Source of the DNA: Ichthyophonus hoferi
Taxonomy: Eukaryota; Opisthokonta; Ichthyosporea; Ichthyophonida; Ichthyophonidae
NCBI GenBank assembly: GCA_002751075.1
Contig: NAOQ01000157.1
Coordinates: forward strand, 43,831-58,000
DNA: 14,170 bases
Direction of reading: 5' to 3'
In this document: positions 7,263 to 14,170 of the stretch, piece by piece
Numbering within the stretch: position 1 is the first letter of the stretch
Layout: each line of letters opens with the position of its first letter
The notes under the pieces: generated by a model
What the model was told of the DNA's origin: nothing
What the model saw: only the letters and a program-made list of their open reading frames with translations
Database searches by the model: none
Position numbers and translations under genes: made by a program

Positions 7263-7301
7263 TGCATAATTACATAATTATGCACTCTTTATAATTATGC
7301 A
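7263..7301. promoter_or_regulatory. Three copies of TGCATAATTA, two as an inverted repeat
   Basis: TGCATAATTA (7263-7272) and its exact reverse complement (7275-7284) are separated by CA; a third copy lies at 7292-7301. The motif resembles the class IV POU (Brn3) site GCATAATTAAT. It lies about 175-210 bp upstream of the arrestin start codon. Binding is inference. Confidence 0.4.
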
Positions 7302-7655
7302 CACTTCGCAAGATTTTAAAATATATCTAAAACACTTTTAAAAACAATATATTATTTGTTTAGCTATGTTTTTATATGAATTTTCTTGTTTATTATACAT
7401 ATTTTATTATAAAATTTGAATTTAAATTTATCATGTTAAATATATATTAAATGGATATATATGCCAAATTATAAAACTATGATAAGTGTGGTTATGCAGC
7501 TAACGCATGGATAATATGGCTGGAAAAAGCATATTTCATTCGTGGATACATTGGAGTTTTGTTTTTAATTTAGATACCCAATCATAATTTTATTTTTTTA
7601 AAGAAGGGCTTCCTCCTATTGGAAACATATGAAGGACAGATACATGTAAATAGTG

Positions 7656-8204
7656 TAGTCGGTGTGGGCGGAACATCTCTCAAATTTATTCGTGTATAAC
7701 ATAACAATAATATAATATCAATAGCATATATATTATTATAATATTAATAATAAATATATTATATAATTCATTATATTATATCATATAAGGTCAATAACAT
7801 TATGTTATTATGAAATGTAAATTGTAGAGATTTAACAAGTTGGAGTCGAATATAAATAGAATATAATATGATATGGTACGACATAATATGCTATACTATA
7901 ATATAATATTTAGTGTATAGTTAATGTATTATTGAAACAGCAATAAGTCCATGATACCCAAATTATCTTAATGCCAGGCCGATTAAGAAAATCTGCTAAA
8001 AAAACAGAAAAAAGGAGTCTATGTAGTTAAATACTACGATCTCAGATTTCGATCGGAAATTGCGATCACAATCTATCCAATAGATAATGAGGGAATCCCG
8101 AATTGGGGGTGTTTTAAATACGTGCGTCAGGTCAGATCTTGCTCCAATAAGACGTCAGACGAAGACAACCTGATCTATGATAATCACATACTTGGAGAAG
8201 ACTA
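7656..8204. repeat. Copy 1 of a ~550-bp diverged direct repeat
   Basis: It runs from TAGTCGGTGTG to GGAGAAGACTA, 549 bp. The ends and the 3' block (8046-8165) match copy 2 closely, while the AT-rich middle has decayed with indels. There is no coding capacity. The short inverted termini TAGTC/GACTA and near-equal length suggest a non-autonomous mobile element, but the family is unknown. Confidence 0.65.
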
Positions 8205-8331
8205 CCATATTTAATTTTTAATTTTTAATGCAAATCTACACATTAAAATTTATATTGATATGTACTGTTGTATATTTTCATATGTTTTTGGTATATCTTT
8301 CTCTAGGATGCTCCATATATTTATAATTTAT

Positions 8332-8344
8332 ACAGTGAATATTG
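8332..8344 (+). repeat. Left 13-bp flanking direct repeat of copy 2
   Basis: ACAGTGAATATTG, identical to 8917-8929. It sits 7 bp outside the left TAGTC and may be a target-site duplication, in which case the true element ends extend to cover the intervening bases. Confidence 0.5.
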
Positions 8345-8351
8345 CCTAATA

Positions 8352-8907
8352 TAGTCGGTGTGAACGGAATATCTCTCAAATTTCTTCGTGTGTATAACAT
8401 AAATATAATATAATGTCAATAACATATATATTATTATAATATTTCTAACAAAAATATTTCATTGTTCATTATATTAAATCATATAACACTATGCTATTAT
8501 TAAATGTAAATTATAAAGGTTTAATAAGTGGATAAGTGGATTACTGGGGTTGAATATAAATAGAATATAGTATGAATGATACGATATAATATGCTTGATG
8601 TAATAGTTATTGTATAATTAATGTATTATTTAAACAGCAATAGATTTGTGATGCTCAAATTGTCTCTACTGCCAGGTTGATAATAAGTAAATATGTTAAA
8701 AAAAAAAAGAAAAAAAAAAGAGCCTGTATAGTTAAATATTACAAATATTACAATCACCAATTTCGATCGGAAATTGTGATCACAATCTATCCAATAGATA
8801 ATTAGGGAATCCCGATATGGGGTGTGTTAGGCATGTGGGTCAGATCTTGCTCCAATAAGACCTCAGACGAGAACAGCCATAACCTATCATATAATTGGAT
8901 AAGACTA
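8352..8907. repeat. Copy 2 of the ~550-bp diverged direct repeat
   Basis: It runs from TAGTCGGTGTG to ATAAGACTA, 556 bp, in the same orientation as copy 1 with 147 bp between copies. Shared blocks include CGGAAYATCTCTCAAATTT, TTTCGATCGGAAATTG, GATCACAATCTATCCAATAG and CAGATCTTGCTCCAATAAGA. A 13-bp direct repeat lies just outside both ends. Confidence 0.65.
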
Positions 8908-8916
8908 CCTCCAATC

Positions 8917-8929
8917 ACAGTGAATATTG
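8917..8929 (+). repeat. Right 13-bp flanking direct repeat of copy 2
   Basis: ACAGTGAATATTG, identical to 8332-8344, 9 bp outside the right GACTA. Copy 1 has no matching flank pair that I could see. Confidence 0.5.
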
Positions 8930-9205
8930 TTTATACGACTGAATTATTATACTTAAACAACTAAACCATTTAATCTAATAACCATTGCTGGCTACAATTG
9001 AATTGAAAAACAGACCCAGAAGTTATTTATTCCCCATCTCATAAGTGTGACAGCACATAGTACGATATATTGCGGGCAGATCTAGATAGTAGATTATTTG
9101 ATAGGGGTTTTCAATTGATATCGCTGTTTATAAATAATTCTACTGCCATTGCTTATTTTTAATAATATGCTTATAATTCATTTCACTAAACATAATTTAA
9201 TCATC

Positions 9206-9230
9206 ATATATATATATATATATATATATT
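9206..9230. repeat. (AT)n microsatellite
   Basis: About twelve AT units between AT-rich unique sequences. Confidence 0.95.
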
Positions 9231-10171
9231 ATTTCTAGAATGCATTGTGTGGTTTTTGTTTCTGTCAAATTAATTTTTCTTTTCTCCACGGAAGTATTCA
9301 CTAAGCTACTACCACACTTGGGAGCTAGTACGAAGAATAATAAACTATTGAACCAACTTCTGTATCTTGACTCATCCTTTAAATACCTAAGTAACTACTT
9401 TTTTATCTGAGTACCTCTTCTCTTTTAGCTCACGATACCGTGTATTAATACGGATTAACACACTGACTTAGCGGTTTCATTCTTATCGCCGCCCATACAA
9501 CTTTTACAGATTGAGTGTCCCTTACAATTTACAATTTACTAGAACAAACTATTTACTATTTAAGATAATAGTTGAATTCTGACAGTTTCTCAGGTTCAAG
9601 TGGTAAAATTTACTTGCTTTCTTTAACATAATTCATTCCTATGAGTATTATTATTTTTTTATTAGTTACCCTTTCGCAACAATTTTATAAATGTTTGCGA
9701 CAACAACTACCAAAACTTTTGTTTTACTCAAACAACAGTGATCATATTTTGTAATATAAATTTTTTCCTGTACTATACAACTATATATTTGATTTTATTA
9801 TAATATTGATGTAACTTAATCGCTATTGTGTAATATTAAGGAATGTGATATTTAGTATTCCTGCATGGTCTCACTGGTGCAGTCAGTACTAGCCAAATTC
9901 ATTAATCTGTAAGTGGTTCAACTTGAATATTGGTTGGTTCACGCAGTCTATAAAGTAAAGACTTCGGAGCCATTAATACAGTTAATTAGAAAATTAGTCG
10001 TGGTTTTCATAAAAAAATGAAATCGATGGCACTTGAGTTTTAACGATTGGCTTATTCTAGGCTATTCCCTTGGCTTATACTCTATAAATAAGTATCTTAC
10101 TACCAATGAAATCTATTATATTAAGTGTTGCACCTCTAGACCAATGAGCTTAACATAAAGGCTCATTAAAT

Positions 10172-10490
10172 AGTTCTAAAGATTTGTTAACTATTAGCCA
10201 ATTATTATTGAATAGTTTAATTCAACCAAAAGTCATTAATTTAAACTATTGGGCTGTCAAAATAAATATATTAATTATATAAAGATTCGTAAAATATTAG
10301 TCAATTATTAATAAATACTCTCATTAAATAAAAAAACCAATAATTTAAATTAGCGGCATTTTTTAAGTAATATATGAATTATTTCAATATTCGTCAATTA
10401 TTAGCCATTTATTAATGAATACTCTAATTCAACAAAAGCCATTAATTTAAATTGGCGGGCTTTCATAATTAATATACTAATTATAAATAT
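10172..10490. repeat. ~104-bp tandem repeat, three copies and a partial
   Basis: Copies start at ATTAG at 10193, 10296 and 10400. Each holds CAATTATTA(A/T)TRAATA, a (T)CATTAATTTAAA-like core, a GGGCT/GCGGCA segment and an AATATATTAATTAT segment. A partial copy precedes the first (AAAGATTTGTTAACTATTAG, compare AAAGATTCGTAAAATATTAG). Confidence 0.75.
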
Positions 10491-10717
10491 CCCAATATTT
10501 CCTTTGTGCATCGCATAACCTAATAAGTACTTTTAATTTTATGATCGATATCTAATTGGGGTGATCACACTAATAAATTCCATCCGACCGGGTGTGAAAT
10601 CGCACATGGAATATTGACTATACATCGTAATAATCATAATAATAATAGTAATATATTCAGTAACTAATAATAGTATAAATTCTGAAACTAAACAAGTTCT
10701 AGCTAGTAGTATCAGAC

Positions 10718-10856
10718 ATGGTGGCGTTCACGATCTTTATGCCTGCTTTTATAATTTTTTCACTAGCAACGTTGTTTATAAACCATGAAAATCCAAGAAG
10801 GGCTTTGGAGGTCAACATCTGTCTGTTGGCATCTCCTGTCATCTTTGATTCCATGG
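10718..10856 (+). CDS. EGF gene exon 1: start and signal-peptide-like segment
   Basis: The exon has 46 codons plus one base before GTAAGT at 10857. The N-terminus MVAFTIFMPAFIIFSLATLF is hydrophobic, with no early charge before the core; a cleavage site is not obvious. The phase-1 end fits the phase-1 EGF exons downstream, which is the main reason for joining it across a 1250-bp intron. Confidence 0.7.
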
Positions 10857-13800
10857 GTAAGTGATTATTATTAACTACCTATATACATACATAACTACCT
10901 ACTTACCTACCTATATAAATATATACATTCATTAAAATACAGCACAATACTGTCCTATACTATCTTATCCTGTATACCATATATGGTACATCTATCTGTT
11001 ATATTTATTATTATATATATATATATATATATATCTATATATGGTATATCTATATATGTATGGTATATTTATCCATATTTAGAGTATAGGCGTGCTATCC
11101 TATGACATGCCATGCTATTTTATGCTATTTTATGCTACCCCAAGCTCTCCTGTGCTATTCTATACTATCCTATGTTGTCCTATGCTATTCTATCCTGTGC
11201 TATGTTATCCTGTGTTATGCTATCCTATCCTATGCTATCTTTTGCTATTCTATCCTATCATATATTGACCTATTCTATTCTATCCTATGGTATCATATGC
11301 TGTTCTATACTATGCTGTGCTGTACTATTTTATCTTATCCTATTCTATGCGTTTCTACCCTATGTTATACTATCCTGTGCTATTCTATCCTATCCTAAGT
11401 TATGCTGTACTATTTTATCCTATCCTATGCTATCTTGTGCATTTATCCTATTCTATGTTATCCAGTGCTATTCTATCCTATCCTATGCTTTCCTATCCTA
11501 TTATATGTTATCCCATGCTATTTTATCCTATGCCATCCTATTCTATCCTATGCTATATTAGGCTATGCTATGATATGCTATACTACCCTACTCTTTACTA
11601 TACTATACCATACCATATCATATACATACATACGTAGCTATATATACTAGGTACTGCTATACATGGTTGAGTATGTGGGCATAAGTGAGTATGTAATCCA
11701 GTATATGTATATATGTGTATATGTATGCACAGGACACATCCCAACATAACAGTACCTAGATGTATATGTTAGGTATGTGTGGGTGTAAGTGTGTATGAAT
11801 CTCTGCATACATGATACATGGGTATATGTGTATATATATGATGATGTGTGTGTGTATGTGTACATAGAAGGCATAACCATATAACACTACCTAGATATTT
11901 ATCTAAACATATATACATAGGTACCTTTATGTTACTTACATGATAGTATATCTCTGGTGTATGAACATGTATCTTAAAGATGTAGGTAGGTATACATAAT
12001 GCCATTTTAGTATTTACCCCATACTCACCTTATCTTGCTTTTTTTCCACTGGTTTTTTCATTTCTCTTTCTTTCTATCTATACCCTTTTGCACTCTCCAA
12101 CCCCAGTTTCCTTTAATACCTGTGCCAATGTCGGCTACATGTGTCCCACCAACTCAAAGTGTATTGACACTAGAGAGGGACCTGTATGTCCTTGCACCCA
12201 AGGGTTTAGTGCGTTCAATGGGACCTGTATTGGTAAGTGTCATGCTTGACTTTTGTAAATGATCTTGGTTATGTACTATTTATCCTTAATCATTTTATAT
12301 TTGACCATCCTTCCATCACAGCCACTATTAGTACTCTAACACACATGTTGATATACACATCTCTGGGCATATATATCTTCATTGATGTATGAATATTTAT
12401 ACATGTATTTGTTATTATATATATATATATATATATAATTATTCATATGCCTTATGGTGTCTACTGAGAAATCTTTCCTCACTCAAAACTTTTTTTGTCT
12501 TTCAACTATTCTTACCATTTATATATATATATATATATGTTCCATTGGTACTTATTCTGCAGTCCTATTCTTTCATTTTTCTATCTTTCTCATTTCTCTT
12601 TGTTTCTTTAACATTTATCATATATCCTCTCTTCTATTTTCTGTTTTTCTTTTTTTTATTCTTACACTTTTTTCTCCCTCTTCATTTACTCTTTGCCAAC
12701 CTGCAGACATTGATGAGTGTATGGATGATAGCTCTATCTGTGGAAACAATGCTATGTGTGAAAACACAGTGGGTGGATTTCAGTGCATGCCATGTGGAAC
12801 AAGATACCACCTTGTAGATGGTGTCTGCACAGGTGTGTAATTTAGTGTGGTTATGTTGACATATGATCTATAATAGTGTTTATTGGTTGTCATATATGAT
12901 AATATAATAATGGTGACTAAGAAACAGCATTAAGCCTATACATATCTCCATTATTTTTTCCTTTCTTTCCCCCTTGTTCATTTATCTTCTCTTCTTCTTT
13001 TTATCTGTATAGCATTTCCCTGTCATCAACACTCATCATGTTCTTACCTACATACAGATATCAATGAGTGTGCTGTTAACTCTACTATCTGTGGTAGTGA
13101 TGCACAGTGCCACAACATTGATGGGAGCTTTCTCTGTACATCCTGCCTCACAGGATATGAAATAGTTAATGGCAGTTGTACAGGTATGGTAAACAACTAT
13201 CTTGCATTTCTTTGCATATATAGTACACTATAATATTGTACAATACAATACAATACAATACCACACTCCAGAATATAATAGAATACTTTGTATTAATGTT
13301 ATAATACTCACCCATGCATACAGATATTAACGAGTGCATACACAAAAATGCATGCCCTGGCCATTTGCATTGTGTCAACACAAATGGTACATATGAATGT
13401 TTCAAAGAGTCTGTGGATCAATCAAATTGGTTCACAAAGGTATGTGTCATTATCTATATGTTTTGGAATATATGAATATACTTATTTGTTTATAAACGTT
13501 TATTGCTTAATACATATTCATTCCACTATATAATAAATAGCCTAGAGATATATTATTAACTAGATTGGATTATGGATATCAAAACAGTTACATGCTAGTC
13601 AATATAGGACTACTAAAAATTTACTTTAATACCCTGATAGGTTTAACCTGGAAAATATTAGTATGATTTTTATTTATGGATTTCAACTGCTTAAATTTTA
13701 AATTGAATCAGGCTAGGTCAACATTGGAGGATCAACGAGAAAGGTTTTTTAAAATAATAATCAAAACTTGCTGCCCTAACATATTTATTTTTTCTTGTTG

Positions 13801-14152
13801 TCTGATTTTACTCATTACATATTAGATTGTTACTATTCGTATTGCTATATTATCATGTATATATACCTCTGGCATGTCACCCAAATATTCTAACTTGTGG
13901 TATATTATTAAGGAAGTAATTCATAAACATAGTTAATAATTAAAGGTTTTATGATGTTATTCTGCTCTCATTACAATGTGGTTTTCAATTCTTATGTGTT
14001 ATCATATAAGTAACAGTTGTATGAACCTTCTTCTACAGGCTATAGAAGATATTGATATCTTCTGGGAGTCTATAAAATCAACCAAGAATGGGGCTATGGT
14101 TGCTAAGGCCTGGGCTGATGTAGAATATGCATGCAGCCAGGCAATGAAGAAG
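10718..14152 (+). CDS. EGF-repeat secreted or membrane protein, 5' part (join 10718-10856, 12107-12232, 12707-12832, 13058-13183, 13324-13439, 14039-14152)
   Basis: Six exons give 249 residues and the gene continues past the window. The start ATG has G at -3 and +4, with an in-frame TAG upstream. Residues 3-20 are hydrophobic, as in a signal peptide or anchor. Three 126-bp phase 1-1 exons then each encode one six-cysteine EGF domain; the second and third, and a following partial one, begin D-I-(D/N)-E-C, the calcium-binding signature. They also carry C-x-N-x4-(F/Y)-x-C, the Asp/Asn hydroxylation pattern. Such arrays act outside the cell in adhesion or as receptor stalks. The last exon (38 residues) has no family that I recognise. 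Adhesion GPCRs of the EGF type have a similar N-terminal order, but nothing here proves a membrane part. Confidence 0.85.
10857..12106 (+). other. First intron of the EGF gene, 1250 bp
   Basis: Dominated by simple sequence: CTAC-rich repeats (about 10876-10920), (AT)n (11011-11034), the pentanucleotide array (11102-11605) and a TGTATATG-rich part to about 11900. No further exon was recognised. Confidence 0.8.
11102..11605 (+). repeat. ~500-bp degenerate pentanucleotide satellite (TATCC/TATGC)
   Basis: An array of 5-bp units such as CTATC, CTATG, CTATT and TTATC, strongly pyrimidine-biased on the plus strand. Because stops are rare in this register, it shows long tyrosine-, leucine-, serine- and cysteine-rich open frames in all three forward frames; these are not genes. 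Confidence 0.92.
12107..12232 (+). CDS. EGF gene exon 2: EGF domain 1 (not calcium-type)
   Basis: The exon is 126 bp, phase 1-1. Six cysteines are spaced C-x6-C-x5-C-x8-C-x-C-x10-C, as in EGF domains, with QGF after the fifth cysteine in place of the usual GY/GF. The D-x-(D/N)-E-C signature is missing, so calcium binding is not expected. The acceptor is CCAACCCCAG and the donor GTAAGT. Confidence 0.88.
12233..12706 (+). other. EGF gene intron, 474 bp
   Basis: It contains two (AT)n runs (about 12416-12438 and 12520-12538) and a long pyrimidine-rich stretch before the acceptor. No gene was seen. Confidence 0.8.
12707..12832 (+). CDS. EGF gene exon 3: calcium-binding EGF domain 2
   Basis: The exon is 126 bp, phase 1-1, starting DIDECMDDSSICGNNAMC. 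It has CENTVGGFQC, matching the hydroxylation pattern. Cysteines 4 and 5 are separated by two residues (CMPC) where most EGF domains have one. The acceptor is ACCTGCAG and the donor GTGTGT. Confidence 0.92.
13058..13183 (+). CDS. EGF gene exon 4: calcium-binding EGF domain 3
   Basis: The exon is 126 bp, phase 1-1, starting DINECAVNSTICGSDAQC. It has CHNIDGSFLC and then CTSC, again two residues between cysteines 4 and 5, followed by LTGYEIVNGSC. It is very like the previous exon in length and layout, as expected of a recent domain duplication. The donor is GTATGG. Confidence 0.92.
13239..13260. repeat. (ACAAT)n microsatellite
   Basis: About four exact ACAAT units in the short intron before exon 5; on the minus strand this is ATTGT, the same unit as the degenerate array at 305-545. 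Confidence 0.9.
13324..13439 (+). CDS. EGF gene exon 5: partial calcium-binding EGF domain 4
   Basis: The exon is 116 bp, phase 1 in and phase 0 out. It starts DINECIHKNACPGHLHC and has CVNTNGTYEC, but cysteines 5 and 6 are absent; the exon continues FKESVDQSNWFTK. The acceptor is GCATACAG and the donor GTATGT. The change of phase marks the end of the EGF array. Confidence 0.88.
13440..14038 (+). other. EGF gene intron, 599 bp
   Basis: Plain AT-rich sequence. A short frame near 13712-13743 after an AG was considered as an exon and not accepted. Confidence 0.75.
14039..14152 (+). CDS. EGF gene exon 6: unrecognised segment
   Basis: The exon is 114 bp, phase 0-0, with acceptor CTTCTTCTACAG and donor GTATGT. 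It starts AIEDIDIFWESIKSTKNGAM and ends ACSQAMKK; it looks helical, with one cysteine. Open frame, splice signals and matching phase support it. I do not recognise the domain. Confidence 0.8.
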
Positions 14153-14170
14153 GTATGTAAACCTTGGTGT

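Larger units (their letters stand above)
7144..10717. other. 3.6-kb intergenic region between divergent genes, no supported gene
   Basis: The region holds both genes' presumed promoters. I found no family-like reading frame on either strand. Contents by position: triple TGCATAATTA motif (7263-7301), paired ~550-bp repeats (7656-8907), (AT)n (9206-9230), a ~104-bp tandem array (10172-10490), and otherwise unstructured AT-rich DNA. The stretch 9290-9560 is slightly less AT-rich, but I saw no exon in it. Confidence 0.65.

Noticed and set aside
7460-7560. Short minus-strand open frame with several cysteines
   Set aside because: About 30 codons, without a start, splice pair or family likeness.
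10590-10616. Small inverted repeat GTGTGAAATCGCACA
   Set aside because: Only four paired bases with a short loop; expected by chance.
11102-11637. Long open frames of 98, 149, 116 and 82 codons rich in Tyr, Leu, Ser and Cys
   Set aside because: They are the same TATCC/TATGC pentamer array read in different frames; the composition follows the repeat and there is no family likeness.
11647-12005. Minus-strand open frames rich in Thr, His and Tyr
   Set aside because: They follow the complement of TGTATATG-type simple repeats in the EGF gene intron.
13712-13743. Possible extra exon reading ARSTLEDQRER after an AG
   Set aside because: The only donor would be GTTTTT, and 32 bp would break the phase-0 join between 13439 and 14039.

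Overview
The window looks like nuclear DNA of an AT-rich, intron-rich animal. The evidence is interrupted genes with GT-AG introns, calcium-binding EGF domains on phase 1-1 exons, an ESCRT-III gene of the animal CHMP6 type and a two-domain arrestin-fold protein. The style (AT-rich introns, many (TA)n tracts, degenerate 5-bp satellites) suggests an early-branching metazoan; a demosponge is my best guess, but that is inference and not shown by any single sequence.

Layout. (1) 92-3842, plus strand: five exons covering all but the N-terminus of a CHMP6/VPS20 gene; its first exon or exons lie upstream of the window. The C-terminal half carries an unusual insert: six 7-residue E/K repeats plus a second copy of the helix that precedes the VPS4-binding motif. 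The last exon adds only 11 codons and lies 1.4 kb downstream. (2) 4373-7089, minus strand, tail-to-tail with CHMP6: a complete four-exon gene for a 399-residue arrestin-domain protein, assembled here from exons whose phases and motifs join cleanly, including one GC-AG intron. (3) 7144-10717: about 3.6 kb with no gene that I can support. It holds a pair of ~550-bp diverged direct repeats, three copies of a POU-like motif, and a ~104-bp tandem repeat. (4) 10718-14152, plus strand: the 5' part of a secreted or membrane EGF-repeat protein, with a signal-peptide-like first exon, three 126-bp EGF exons, a two-thirds EGF exon and one exon of unrecognised sequence. The gene continues beyond the window.

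The three genes have no evident functional tie. CHMP6 acts in ESCRT-III membrane scission and endosomal sorting. Arrestin-fold proteins often act as cargo adaptors in endocytosis, so their adjacency is suggestive only. The EGF gene and the arrestin gene are divergent and share the 3.6-kb spacer. I saw no tRNA, rRNA, CRISPR array, virus-like element or coding transposon.
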